From Monilinia fructicola (taxonomy: Eukaryota; Ascomycota; Leotiomycetes; Helotiales; Sclerotiniaceae), in the NCBI GenBank assembly GCA_008692225.1, contig VICG01000009.1, positions 310,001 to 374,000 of the forward strand: a stretch of 64,000 bases of DNA, read 5' to 3'. Shown here in pieces: positions 9,928-22,900 of the stretch (positions are counted from its first letter, which is position 1; each line of letters opens with the position of its first letter). Made by a program: the position numbers and the translations under genes. The notes under the pieces are model-generated. The model worked only from the letters and a program-made list of their open reading frames with translations. It did no database searches and had not been told where the DNA came from.

Positions 9928-12640
9928 TCATAAATCTGTCACATCAGTATCAAGAGGTGTAGCCAGAGCTTCAAGGGAACCGTTAAATCTTCCAACGCCT
10001 GCGTGCACGATTCCATCGTACTTTGCCTCGATAGTTTGCTGCGAAGTACCCCAACCAAAATTCATGTTCCAAGCTTCTTTAAGAGTATTCATTTCGCGAT
10101 CGCTCATCGTGTTTGTGATTGAGCCAAGCAGGCTATCACCTGACTTCATCATCATGCTTTCGAAGTCATTGATTCTCTTTGTGACAGCAGCTGGTACGGA
10201 TCCTCGATGGTTGAGACCATGGTGAATGATCGATGATTGGTCAAAGTCACAGGGAATTCGAACATATCCACATGACTTGAAAACGAGCTTTTTCAAAACC
10301 ACTTTGCTCTCTAGGTTCAGGCTGCTCAGTAAACCCCCCGGCATAACGAAAGTCTGCCAATCTATTACCGGGTGTTAAAGTGTCGATAACCTGGGCCCAA
10401 GAGCCATAGCGAGGTTGATTAAGCCAGCTTGGTTCGGCATTGGAATTATTGACAGGTACTGGCAATTGTGCTGGCTGTCCCGCAGGACCAGGTTGGTTTA
10501 GACCGGGAGGTATAATAAATGGCTGGCCAACAACAACATTTGCTGCCATGGCTTGTGCCAGATTGTTTTGATGGTTCCAGGGAGTGGTGGTCAGAGGAGC
10601 TGGATGCGCTCCAGGGCGGATGAATGCCGTCAATGAGACAGAATCCAGCGTTAGATATTGAAGGTCAGATTCCTTGAGCTCTGATATAAATTGCGTGAAG
10701 ATATGTGGGCTGAACCAACAATTCTTCAGTGATAGATTTTGAATATAAGGTAGCGACAAGACCTCTTTCTCTCCGACTCTATTGAGCATTTCCATCGACT
10801 GTGAAACCACAGGAGCAGCAAGAACATGCTGGTTTCTGTAGAAGATCCCAGGAGCATACTCTCCACCACAAATCCATTCAAAATGTAATGACTGAATATT
10901 CTGACGTTGGGATATTTGCTTGAAAAGTAGTTGAAAGACACCGGTGACAGCCTTGGATGGTAGCAATCTGTTATCCTGAACCCAGCTGGTAGGCAGTTTG
11001 GCAAGCTCACGCCAGTCAGGGATTATACCCAAGGATAACAAATTCAAGTTTGGTAGGCTATTCCAGAAATCATCGCGGATAAGGATCGGTAGGTGTGTGC
11101 TGGGCAAGCGTGCAATGGTAAGTTTCTTAACGCCGACGAATGTGGCAGGACTATCGATGACCGCGATCGTGAAGGTTTGCATGAATGCCCTTTGAGCCCA
11201 TTCAAGTTCCAGTAGCATCTCCTTTTGTGCACCAGTAAGCTCATTTGGCTTCAAAGGGTAAGGATTTTGCTTTCTCCTGCTTTCGCAAGCCCGATCCTCG
11301 TCATCATCAGAATCAACTTCAACATAGCCATTGGGAATAGGAGATGATAGACCATCAGCAACTTCCCAAGAAGGTATGGTAACACTACTACCTTCGCCTT
11401 GGCTGTCACCCTCGGCTTCACCTTCAGATGAAAGTCCATCTTCATCACTAAAACTCATCGTCATCTGGTTCTTCCGTTGCTGCAGAGCCATCATTTCCAA
11501 AATGACCTCCGATGATACGCGCAATGCCTTCTTCGAATTGAGAGTAAGGGAGGGCGGGTGCATTGCGGGTTCGTCTCCGCCTTGGAGCAGAATTCACCGT
11601 ACCTACTTGACCATCATCGGAATGCGTATTATTAAAAAGATCGATCTAATAGGTCGTTACGATACCCCACCTCCTGCAAGACTCGTTGGATGAGCGAACG
11701 CTGCATGGTAGACAGCTCTGCTCGTGATGGTCGACAGTTATGACCTTGGGCGCGTGTGCTTTGACTCGGCCGAGACTCTGGTATGAATCTTGATGATCCA
11801 AACACTACAGGTTTCTCGCCACGCTCAACAACTTTCTGATTGATGTCTGGTCCAGCCAACCATCCCAACCCTCCATCAATAGATAGGCCAAGCTCTTCGG
11901 CAGATTCAATGAATTGTAACGCTTTTGTCATGGTATGGGTTTCATCAGCTTTCTGCTCAAGACCTTCCAATTGTGCGTATCGATTGTACGTTTGGAATGG
12001 CCATTTGTAGGTACCCCAGAAAGAGACGATAGTATCATGGTCATGCTTTATAGGAGGGTTGATCAGCTTTGGAATATCAACTTCGAAAGCTACATGAGAT
12101 ATTAGCATTTTGTGAAGATTGCAAGGACGTGAATTAACATACACATGGCAAAGTGTTTTATGTGCCGACCAAAACCTAACGAATGTTAGTAAAGATCATG
12201 CTCGATCAAATGCACGTCGTGGCCATCTACCTTGGAAAATACGCATGCCCTTGTCTTGTAACATGATTGAACTCTGGGAAGTAGAAGGCTCGGAAAGGAT
12301 ACCATAGATCTCTGGTCTAAATGGAACCACAACATATTTTAAAGAGGTATTCTGACACGTTTGCTTCAAACTCACGGCTGACTAGTCGCATGTCTTGTAT
12401 AGTAGATCGAGGGAGATACTGGATGATGAGATTGAATATCTCCACTGGAACCTTGTTCGGTTTCCAAACATTTTGTGCTAATTCAATTAACATATTGCAA
12501 TATGACGGTAGATCTTGATACGCACTTCTCGTCGCCGACTTTCCTTTACCTTTTCTCTGTGAGGTTTGCATAGAGGGGTGGGTTCTCTTGAGCTTATGCC
12601 GGTTGGAGAATTTGCGTTCATGATCTGTCTGCGATCGCAA
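9928..12640 (-). CDS. F-box protein of a conserved ascomycete family (frame broken four times)
   Basis: F-box proteins recruit substrates to SCF ubiquitin ligases through Skp1. Exons inferred: 12640-12231, 12175-12143 and 12089-9928. The N-terminus is basic; an F-box-like segment follows at about residues 64-90 (VPVEIFNLIIQYLP, MRLVSREFEANVSEYLF). Next comes the VVVPFRPEIYGI stretch I recall from this fungal family, then conserved blocks such as LINPPIKHD, YNRYAQLEGLEQ, LGLSIDGGLGWLAGPD and HFEWICGGEYAPGI. The later part resembles leucine-rich repeats. The frame jumps by one base at four A/T homopolymers (near 12337-12340, 11634-11638, 11450-11453 and 10289-10293). In each case removing one base restores a conserved sequence, so I read these as sequence indels. 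The acidic segment at about 11240-11470 (SDEDGLSSEGEAEGD) is probably disordered. The substrate is unknown. Confidence 0.82.
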
Positions 12641-14614
12641 GGCTGTATAGAATGATTAGAACGGCACCTTCATGTTGTTTGCATCTTAGCGCATACAGAT
12701 GTAGAACTTATTCTAGGTATTCAGAGTCAGAGCAAAATTGGAACGCTGAAATTGAAGACAGTTGCAGTTGCAATAGTCACGCAATGATGATGATGATGAT
12801 GTGGTTGTCGTTGTTGTCGTTGTTGTTGTTATTGTTGTTGTTGTTGTTTTGTTGTTGTTGCGTAGGTAGCAAAGCCCATAATCTTCCTCAAAGAGTGGTA
12901 CAAAATTGGGAAACGATAGGAACAAAAGAAAATCAACACGAGTAAGGTTAAGGTTAACCTTGGAAGTTAATGTCAAAGTTGGAAGATTTATATGGAAATA
13001 AATATTCGAAGACTTTCTTAGGAGAATAGTTCGAATTCATCCGGTTGTAAAGACTTCCTTCAATTGGATGACCAATTGTTGATAAAGAAACCTGGAAATG
13101 ATAGTTGGGTAGCTACCTAGGTATGCATGGTGTAGGTGGTGTAGATGGAGTAGGTGGTGTGAGGTTATGTTGTTGTGGTTGTTGTTGTTGTGGTTGTGGT
13201 TGTGGTTGTGGTTGAGGTTGAGGTTGATAGATGGTGGATTGACTGATTGACTGATTGATTGATGATTTTGACTATCTGTGCCCCCCTCAGATCAGGAACG
13301 TCATGTCACCCGTGTGGACCTTTTGGAACTTTAATTATTATTTTTCGGTTTTTCAAGTCAAGTACAAGCATGGCTATATTTGATGCCTAAGGCCATAACA
13401 CATAATAAATCATGAACTTTTCCATTGCGGCAAGGCTACGACGAGTAGCTGGAGTTGGAGTACTTTACTATTAACCTTCCAACCTTCCAACCTTCCAACC
13501 TCATCAACCAACCTCACCAACTACTGTACATTGTACAACAACTACCCTTGGAACCTTGGGATTCTCATCATCAATCAGCCAATTGCAACCCAAAGAACGA
13601 AAACTTTGTAATTATGATGCAAAGAGAAATGTCTTATCCTTCTGCATTCTATTCGAGCTTGCATGTTCAAAAAACAATTGATTTTACATCATATCTTTCA
13701 ATAGTTCTACTGCTTCTTGATCTCTCATTCCTACACTCATGAATGGTTCTCAAGAGATGAGAAGAATTGGCAGCCTTGCAGACGGTGCATCAAACATTGG
13801 CACATTGCATCAAATGTTCATTTTGTCTGCAAGCCCACCCTCGGAAGCTATCCCACCCTGCGCATATCAATTTCAGACAAAAAGGCATGGAAAATGGATC
13901 GCCTCGTCACGCTTCCAACCAAGCTCAATGTCAATGCCTCTCCGCAGTGTGCTGGGGCAGATTGATGCACCAAGGAAGGAAAAGATACAGAAATATATCT
14001 CGATGTGGATAAGGTTATCGCCAAAATTGGATGCCGGAGTTAGTAGGTCCCCTTTCCCAGCAATCAGGAATGCTTGAAACATTGTTTCAATTTAATTTTC
14101 GAATTTCTGTCTACGAGGTACATCACGGATGTGCATGGGTAAGTTAGAACTGCGGATGGATTGTCTCCATTCTCCTTTATTCGGCTCCAATGCTCTTTTC
14201 CTCCCAACCCTCCCCGTCAAAGAATTATTGCAGAACCTGACAATCGACTGAATTCTCACTATTGTCTTTATTCAGGTGGAACAAATGATCCATCAGCCAA
14301 GAATGAGGCCATCCTAGTGTCTAGAACCATCACACTGGAGATTGTGCCTGATCCTTTCAAGACTTCTGTTGCTATTGATTAAAGTTCAGAGTTTGAATTG
14401 CGCACCGCCCTTCAATGACCCGATGGTACTGGACGAACACTATAATAAGCATTTCGTATTTTGAACTACTATGGTGGTAAACAGTCTCCAAGAATTCCGA
14501 CGAATACACATGGATCATCAAACAATTTCACCATATCTACCACCAAAATCCGCCCCTCCACCATTGCAAACTTATCTCACTCTTGTCCTGGAATCTACCC
14601 CCTCGACTGCTGAA
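12641..14614. other. Intergenic, no gene seen; trinucleotide and other simple repeats
   Basis: Holds an ATG run (12783-12800), a TTG run (12805-12860), GGTTGT/GTAGGTG-like repeats (13125-13225), GATT repeats near 13240-13265 and an AACCTTCC repeat (13471-13500). The overlapping frames between 13717 and 14077 show no domain and no intron logic, so I leave them out. Confidence 0.5.
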
Positions 14615-16070
14615 TCAAAACTTGGGGTTCTTGAGATTCTTGATATATTCCTCTTCAGCTTCATACTCGATAACGAATTCCCAATAGCTGGCAAAGATGG
14701 CAACATATCGCCAGTTGATCTCCTTTCAGATACAGTAATTTCATCAGCCTCACCTTCCGAAGCCTGAGGTGGTGTATCTGAACGTGGTCCATCTAGATAT
14801 GTGTCATGAGACCAGGCAGATTCTAGTCCTGGAAGAAACGGCTCGAGTTTGCGGAGTTCCGTCCACGTTACTGTACATTCGTTCATGGCGATGTATAAGT
14901 CTTCTATCCCGCCACATCCGTCAAGAACGGCACAATGTTTCTTCAAGAAGTCAAGATTATAATCAGTGGAGATCTGATCGTTTTGAGTTAGTATTGTTTG
15001 AGTGTGATATAGCATATTTGTGAAGGCCAAGAACTCAAAAGCATGCTCACCGGCTGTGTAGCTAGTCGTTGAAGCATCGGAAGGCCTCTAAAGTTCTCCA
15101 TACTGCAAATCTTAGCCACGAGTGGTTGCCAAGACCGTCCCCGCAAGATTGGAGCAAAAGCAGAATTCACCGCCTCCTTGAAGGAATCACTGCTTGTGTT
15201 GGACACAACTATCTTTCGATGTAACCCTCGAGATAGGCATCTTTTGTAAGCTACCGTGTCCTTCTCGAATGGGAAAGGTTGGGACGATGTGGGCATCAGG
15301 GAGATATGTACCGTCCATGAATCAGTTCCGCATCGATCACCCGAAAGATCTTTTTCCGGGAATTCCTGACCTGGTGCACAGCCATTCAAAGGTACCGTCA
15401 AATCTTCTGAAACGCCACCTTGCTCAAATTTTTCAGAGCCTTCAATTGTGATATCAATATTGGTAGCAGGAGGTGTAGATGCCTTTCTTCGGCGAGACCG
15501 CTTTGGGGTCATGTGTATCTGTGCCGAGACATTATCAAGCGCATCAACTCTTTCTTCTACTCTCATCGAGGCATCATCGATCTCGATCATCCTAGCATGA
15601 ATTCTATGAACTTCATCCACTAGTCCCTCAATTCGATCATCGTAGTATGGTGTTCGCTTGTTTAAGAGTTCGACATTCTGCCAAAGGCCACTGATACCGC
15701 GATGGACGTTTCGTATGTCCACTTCGCGCTCCGAATTTCCTCTTTCCACGAGCTCTTCTAATCTTATGAGCCGATCAAACAAGCTGCCTCTTCCTATACG
15801 TCTTTCTCGATCCAGCTCTTCCTCGAGAGCGCTAACCCTCAATTTCAAGGCATTGACTTCTTCTTTATCGGTAGATTCTGGGTCTGGATTGTGATACACT
15901 GCTTGATGTCCACAATGACATGAGCTTCCTGGAATGGACCTGTTTGACGCAAATCCGACGCACGCACATCGCAGCTGCTTTGATGCAGGATGCAACAAAA
16001 TGAATCTGCAACCACCCTTGGGAAGATGTGAATCATCAGTAGGAGTCTTTTCGCAGTGAGACTCGAACAT
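14615..16070 (-). CDS. Conserved fungal protein: N-terminal Cys/His motif plus coiled coil
   Basis: Two exons are inferred, 16070-15051 and 14973-14615. The intron 15050-14974 has a GTGAGC donor, a TACTAAC branch site and a CAG end, and it keeps the frame. The N-terminus carries a Cys/His cluster (LRCACVGFA, then CHCGHQAVYH) that could bind zinc. It is followed by a charged, heptad-like region (about residues 70-150; LKLRVSALEEELDRERR) that should form a coiled coil, and a basic patch (PKRSRRRKAS). The C-terminal part has FLKKHCAVLDG and LEPFLPGLESAW. Near 14724-14726 one A seems to be missing (minus strand), because the natural C-terminus ...EEEYIKNLKNPKF-stop lies in the neighbouring frame. 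Function unknown; I recognise the type from other ascomycetes but cannot name it. It follows the F-box gene on the same strand, with separate promoters likely. Confidence 0.75.
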
Positions 16071-18343
16071 GCTCGTAGCATATAACGCTATGAGAACTAT
16101 AATTCTCGCAGAGGAAATTCGACATCAGGGTTTTATATATTTTACCATATAAAAAACTCGACTTCTTGCAGCCAAATTGACGGAATCCAGAGGTTCGCCA
16201 ATGCTCACTCGTTGAATGCTTGCTTCAATTGCTCATACGTTCTAAAACGCTATTGGACTGCTTTAGAGTTATGGGCCGATCAATCTTTGTAGTGCCCGAA
16301 GAGCCGCTAAAATCGTTGGAATATACTTCATGATGTGCAGAACGTTCCAATTTATATTTTCTATTAAATAGAATGGGGCTATCAGCGAGGAAACCTGCAA
16401 AAGAAAAACATGTACAGGGGTTGAAAGATAAGCACCCCAGCCATTTAACCTGTACGACCAAACGCGGGTGAGACTAAATCATACATTAGGAGCAATCAAA
16501 CCACCCTCATGCGGAATACTCATGTACCCCATTTCAATCATCCGGTTCCTGAGAGGAGTAAAGAGAAGAGTTATGCAGCAAGGTGGGCATTGTGGGGTGC
16601 TGGTGACAACCCCACGTTTGTACAGTAATAATTGTTGCACGCATGGATGAAGCCCCTTGGTCACCGAGTATATTGCACTTAAGCACAACGGTCAAGAGAT
16701 TCATCCCGCAAAGCTTTTTTGCCGTGCTCTAAGTCTTTGACAGTCTATATGTTTTCTTATTTTTCCTTCTACCTCCACAACCAAATAGGCACCATAGGAA
16801 GTTATTACATGAGAGCTATACCACATATATTGTCATGGAGGGTCTCTTATCAACTACGCGACAGCTGTCGTGTAATTTTGGCAGAGGTGACCGGGCTTTG
16901 CAAGCGTATCGATGCCGAAGTAGTCACTTCGAAACCCTGACATTTTGTCACATTGTGACCGATCTGACGCGTGTGGATAAGACACTGAAGGGGGAACAAC
17001 GCCAAGTTATTCTATACCCTGAATATTCACTGAAATCATCGATCTATCAATATATAGCAAATCGAATCATGACTTGTGCAACGCTGCAGGGGAAACGTGG
17101 GGTCTGCGGCTCATAGCCAGTCCATCGTCTCTCCGATATCGAATGTTATTTTGGGTGGCACCGATAAATCCCGCAAGAGATAGCAATTCCGCGAGTCTCC
17201 GTCTCATCTCTCGCACACCATACTGTTCAATAATTCACAAGCGTTAGGCAGCTTTCGATTGGAGTGTTTCCTTAGAAAAAGTATGTGATGAGATATTTTC
17301 CTGGCACACTGCTTTGCATCGGTAGGTTCGTTGGTCGCAATATCTAGGTTCAACAAATTCATCCTGATAAGGTACCCCCACGTCCCTTGTTCGGAGGGCT
17401 TGTGTCCAGAACTTTCTGAGACATTTCGGTCTCATATGATAGCTCACTCCACGTGACTCACAGTTTCATCCTTTCCCCTTTACTTGTCTAGAGATTGACG
17501 TCAATTTATTTGGCACTAAACATTAACATGCCTCAGAGTTTAGGTTCTAATAACTCACGACTCCATTCACGCTGTTGTATCACGTGCCATGGCATTGATG
17601 CTATCACCTCTTGGCTTGAGTCGAATCTACAGTGTCTGATTTTCGAAGATCAAAACGATATTAGGATGTTTAACCCTCCGATGAGCGCTATCTTGATGTT
17701 TGGGGGAATCGCGATACTCAATATTCTCTCGAGGTCATGAAACAATCTTGATCCTTCAAGACTTATGAATTGACTAAATTGAAAAGGATTTTTATTTATT
17801 TATGATCTACATCAATTCTACGCTAGAGGGTGTTTTCGTACACCACTGCTCAAGGATATAGGAATTCCTTCGGGGCATTCCTTCATCGAGGCAATGACCC
17901 TGAAGATTATGTAATGTACTGTATACAGGCGATTTTGGGACTAGCGCTTGTCCGCTAAGCCAGATGCGCCATATATTTCACGTGATTATGGTCCCACCTC
18001 CAAATGATCACGGTAAGAGACTCCCTGAAGGAGCCTCGAATTCCTAGATTGGATCTAAAAGTTCAATGACTCAAGCTGTGTATACATACCCAAAAAGCTA
18101 TCTTCATATACGCGTCATGTCTATGTTGACCTTACCAAACTTGAAGATGCATCTATATCATCCTATTGGCTGTTGCTGATAAAGCGGGGTAGAGAGATCA
18201 TGGGCGGTAAAACCAGTGTATAACTTCTTTAATGAGTACCTATGTTCTCTTCCTAATCATTGCTTTGAACTATTGAGGGTCAAGTGTCTCTATTTCTCAT
18301 ATTTATTTACTTTCTCAAACACATTTGTTTGCCTTTATCTACG
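16071..18343. other. Intergenic, no gene seen
   Basis: About 2.3 kb between divergently transcribed genes. Short frames (for example 16835-17116 and 17495-17740) have no domain, no family resemblance and no supporting splice sites. Composition is ordinary and there is little simple repeat. Confidence 0.5.
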
Positions 18344-19421
18344 ATGGGTGAACTGGATGAGTTGGTATCAACTCTACTAAGTACGTTTACCAGCGGCATA
18401 AAACTACTCAGAGCCCGTCGCAAAAGACATGGTAAAAGCAGTGGATCGCTTGATACCAATCATGACGAGGAAACTAAGCTCATCAGGTCGTTCAGACGAT
18501 CCAGATCAGATATCCGAGAGGCATATAGAGAAGATTCTGCGAAGGCTGGTCCCAAATTTTCTGTAGGCGACGGTATGAACCATGATCCTCATTTTTTCAA
18601 GCTACAAATTCTCATTTCGCACAGCAAAATCACGCTCATCACTATCTACCATATTATCACGATTGAATATTGCTTTCGCCGCTGCAGTAGCATCGTTCTC
18701 TCGGGGTAAACTCAAGCTCTCGGATCAAGAAGCACTCATAAAACTATCCAACGAATCACGTGCAGAGGTGATTAATACACTCGATGATCTTACTCAACGA
18801 CTATCAGAGTCTTCTTCGTCGTCAGTATCCCGAGATGATCCGACTCGGACGAAACGTGATCGAAGAAAACGAAATCAGGGCTCGACCACAACCATCTCGA
18901 CCACAATAACTGCTCTTGGACCAGCTACGAAAGATGGTTGGATACGACCAAAATCAAGCAAGAAAGATATTTCAAAATATAAAGCTCAAATTCGGAAAAC
19001 TGCTAGTGCTAAACCACCAAGGAGAGATAAGCCAACGGCCCCGCATTCTATTGACGTAGAAGAAAAACGAGAGTCAGTACCCAGAACAGCAGCAGAAAAT
19101 AGAAAGTCAGGTTTCTCGTTTGCATCAGATAGCACTAAACTGTCAGTATACTCACTACATTCTCTACTCCTCACGAATATTGAACCCTAAGCCTTTTCGA
19201 ACTCCTCCAAAGATCATAGTCTCTAACTTTTTATGTTCAGTGGTGAAATTCGAGAACACAGAGTGGCAAGACCATTAGATCCATTAGGATACAGTGGGGG
19301 CAATTACCCTACACCCACAGTGGCATACCCGTTGGCTCCGTATCATCAACAGCCTCAGAAACGCCGCTTTGGCATTGGAAAACTTTTTAAGAGTCGGCCT
19401 ACAACGCCTGGGGAGGTATGA
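18344..19421 (+). CDS. Conserved fungal protein of unknown function, basic and Ser-rich
   Basis: Three exons, 18344-18572, 18625-19141 and 19241-19421, join to 308 residues with no frame problem. The first intron is 52 nt (GTATGA...CGCACAG). The second is 99 nt and starts GTCAGT, a less common but valid donor, chosen because it yields the family-like STKLGEI junction. The N-terminus is MGELDELVSTLLSTFTSGIK with basic stretches (RARRKRHGK, FRRSRSDIREAY). Next comes a helical region (SSLSTILSRLNIAFAAAVASF), a Ser- and Lys-rich probably disordered middle, and a C-terminus with GYSGGNYPTPTVAYPL and KRRFGIGKLFKSR. I have seen this type only in ascomycetes and know no function. No transmembrane segment or enzyme motif is visible. 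Confidence 0.78.
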
Positions 19422-19803
19422 TAGTTAATAGTAATACACTCTCATCTCTTATGCTGTGCTCCTAGATGTACATGTTTTCTAAAACACTAGGAGATGTCAC
19501 TGTTAATATCCTGCATCGGCTTTACGAAAGGCTATAGCATGACTGTCTATATTGTAATTAAAATTCAATGGTCGATTATTTATCAAAGTTTTCAATATCA
19601 ATATATATACTAGGCCATGGCCAGGGGTGGAGGAATTCTATTGTTCCAAACAGCATCAATAGTTCAATCAAATCCAATATATCAAATCGGTTCAATGCTC
19701 TTCTAAACAGATTCGTTATTTCCACATGACCCTAATCTTCCCAGCGACTTCAACACCGTGAATAAACTCAACGCATCACCTTATTCCAAAGTGTGAATCG
19801 AGG

Positions 19804-20280
19804 CTAGCGCTCTAAATCGTTCCAGGCCCCTGGATAACCCAGACGCTCGACCCTTCTGCTTCCAACTTCGCCATACCCAGCATACCATGCCTCAATCCTG
19901 ACACTCGCCCCCTGCCCATTCGTGCCTATATGCGAGAACCATCAACAACAGTGGTTAGCGAGCAATTCGTCACGCCACATGGATTCCCCCCCTCCCCCCC
20001 CTGGCATCCTGCACACGTGAAGAGGGCTCCCGTGTTCCCTCCGCTATCCCTCGTGGTTTGCGACCTGCGGGTATCCTGCGGCGTTGGCTCGGGACCCGCG
20101 CGATGTTTCTCGCGGGGATGTCGCCGTCCTGGACGGTGATGCTCACTATGACTTTCCATCTGTCCACCGCTGTCCTGCTTTTCCCCGCTGGGCCCATCGT
20201 CTGCTTTCCCCCGGCTGCATGTTCCCGTCGAGCCAGTGCGGCGAAGGAAGTTCGCACAGTCGTCGGTCAGCGTGAGCATG
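19804..20280 (-). CDS. Possible small gene in GC-rich island (low confidence)
   Basis: On the minus strand the 3' end reads as protein: GASVRIEAWYAGYGEVGSRR followed by VERLGYPGAWNDLER-stop (stop 19806-19804). Upstream lies a probable intron (donor GTGACG, GCTAAC branch, end CATATAG), then a frame containing WKVIVSITVQDGDIPARNIA. Joining them needs a frame jump in a very G-rich run around 19987-20002, a place where base counts are easily wrong. The start is not determined. I do not recognise the family. Local GC is much higher than in the flanks. It may also be non-coding. Confidence 0.35.
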
Positions 20281-22900
20281 GGATATCTGGGTCCGCTTCG
20301 GCCGGGCAGTGTGAAGATGGATGGCTTTTATGTTGGGGGGTGGTGGGAAGCGCGTGGATTGGGTTTGGAAGGGGTGGGTTGTGTTGTTGTTAAGGGTTGA
20401 TGATAATGGTCAATGATAGTGGTCAATAGGAGTAACTGTGATAACATGGGCGTATATGGCACGATATCCCATCATCATCATCATCATCAAGTTATGTTAA
20501 GAATGAGATATTTGACGGCTAAATCCCACGTTGACGATCGATCGACGGTAACAAAAAGCGTCACATCGGCGACAATCAAAAGGCTATTGCCCAAGCTCCG
20601 ACGCATACCCCTTCACAGTCACCCGATAAGACCAGCCAGTCACACATTTGCATTCACAAAAAGGAGACCGCGCAAGGGAAAAGACTCCTCTGTGCAGCAT
20701 CTGAGCTTCAGAGGAAGAACAGAGTCAAGAAACCATATTGGATACCCAAGTAAAAAGACAAAGGCTCCAAAATCCTACCCAGCCAGCGCCATCCATCCAA
20801 CGCCGCAAGATGATGATGCATCGGATCCACACATCTCCCACTCGCCAACCACATAAGCCCAGACTTCCCAATCAGTCGACACGTATCCGCCCCCAGGGTG
20901 AGAGAAGAGCGCGCGAACCTTCTCTCAAAGTCGGCTAGCTGTGCGGTGGATATCAACCTCCCAATCACCAAGGAGGAATCCGGACAATCACGGGAAAATC
21001 CCAACCAATCCATCACACACAACGCTACGAGGACCAGCCGAAGAAGAGAGAACAACACAGACTCCAGGTTGATCATGATCGGGTTTTATTTTTAAGCCCA
21101 AACAAACAAACAACAAAACACGGGATCATGTGAGGAAGACGGTGAAAAACTGATGAATCAACAGCACACACACACATATATACACGAATATCAACCAGTC
21201 TCCAACAAATGAAAGACACAAGAGCACTCAAGCCGCGCGCCCAAACAGAGCGCAGCCCTCCCCGCGCAGAATCCACATCCTCCAACCCTCCTCCCCCGCC
21301 CCGCACGCCACCCGCGACAAGACCACGCCATGCCCAAAACGACATGGATCCCACGCCGAACCCATGGACCCCGAACCGTCGACGCGGGACCACGATCAGC
21401 ATTGCGCGGGGTCGCGCCGGAGCCCCTTCGCGCACTTGAGGAGGAGCGGGCGGATGCGTCGCGCGGCTGCCACGGGCGGGAAGGCTGGGGGCTCGCTTTT
21501 GGATGCGGGGCGCATGGGATAGGGGTGGATGGGGAGGATGGCAGCGTGGGAGTACGCGGCGAGCTGTCCATCAGCCATGCGGGTCGATTTTCGCACGCTG
21601 CGTGGTGCGTGGTGCGCGGTGTGTTGCTGTTGTGTGTGAGGGGGGTGTGCCGGGAGATTTTTCCTCCTACATGGTGGCGGATGAAGTGTGGGGATGTCGA
21701 TGGGTTGGTTTGCGGTGGGGGTGCGCAATAATAACAACGGAAACAATGGCGACAGGGGTGGTGATGGTGGTCACAATAAGTAGATATCCATCCCTATCAT
21801 ACATCCTACCTCTAGAAGGAGATGATATCCTTCAAGTATCTCTCTCTCTCTCACACTCACACACACACACACATACACACACAGCTCCTCTACCTCCTCA
21901 ACATCACAGGGAAATAGCCACGTGTTTAGCGACGACGGATTTCCACCCAATCATACCAAGCAAGATGTTCTCCGTGAGATGAACGAATGATATTTTTATA
22001 CGAAAGCGAGGTTTAGACATCGCATATCTCAAGTGAAGAAGAAAGGGGGGGTTCAAAAATCCATGGATGGGGATAAAGGCTACGTCCCCTCACCCCCGTC
22101 ATTCACTCGATAGACAAGCAACGAAACGCTCCCACCGAGCAGCCGCTCTCGTACCGAAAGCCCGCGTACGCGATGTCCCAGGTCCCGAGTCATCTTCTGC
22201 AGAACCATGACTCGCCCTTGGCCATTCGATATGAAAGCCGAGTGCGCTTCTTCCCTTTCAAGTCTGCGTGGAAAGGCTCAGTTTGGTTCTTGGGTTCGGA
22301 TGTACAGACAGACAGACCACACAAAATCCAACCCAATCCCACAATAGCAACCATCGATAAGCCAGCGACGAACTCTCACCCCGGAATGCTCCTGCTCCGT
22401 ATCTCTCCCTGCCCACGATTCAAGAAGAAGAGCTCCAACCCACAAGCCATAGTCTTCCGAGTACCAAGCATGATCCTCAGCCTAGCCGCAAAGCGAAAGA
22501 GGCGACAAGCCGATTCGAGAACTGCGGGGTGTGCTCCCCCCCCCCCCCCCCCCTTGGTCGACGTTTCACATCTCACATCTCACATCTAGCTCATCCATCA
22601 GTGTTTTCAAAAAGGGCCTTCTCAGCTTGAGAGCGTTCATGCGTCGTCGGCTCGGCAGCTGGTGACGTGAGGAATGCCATGCTTTACTTGTCTAGGCGGT
22701 TGGTTCCTGGCCATGGGTGCGTGGGGCGTCGAGGAGCAGCAGGAGGAGGAGGAGTTCCCGTTTCCGAGGCTCGCGTGTTTGGATCTAGCGTGGGGAAGGG
22801 GGGGTTACCTTTGCTCGACTGAAACGAGAAGAGGTGCCGGGGGATCCGGGAATGGGAGTTACTAGCTGCTTCATGAAGATTGGCTGAGGTTACCCACGGC
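20281..22900. other. GC-rich island with overlapping frames on both strands, no gene assigned
   Basis: Several frames of 100-160 codons overlap on both strands (for example 20413-20856, 21191-21746 and 21503-21982). They are Pro/Ser/Arg-rich, as GC-rich DNA gives by chance, and none shows a domain or a consistent splice pattern. Notable items are a TC/CA microsatellite (21840-21884) and a run of 18 or 19 C at about 22531-22552. A disordered protein gene cannot be excluded. Confidence 0.4.

Noticed and set aside
13717..14077. Three overlapping plus-strand frames
   Set aside because: No domain, no splice logic and no agreement on a single frame.
15051..15140. Alternative frame (YTAGEHAFEFLAFTNMLYH) read through the intron of the 14.6-16.1 kb gene
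   Set aside because: It needs a further frame jump upstream, while the GTGAGC...TACTAAC...CAG intron of 77 nt joins the exons in phase without one. Still possible if the upstream sequence has an indel.
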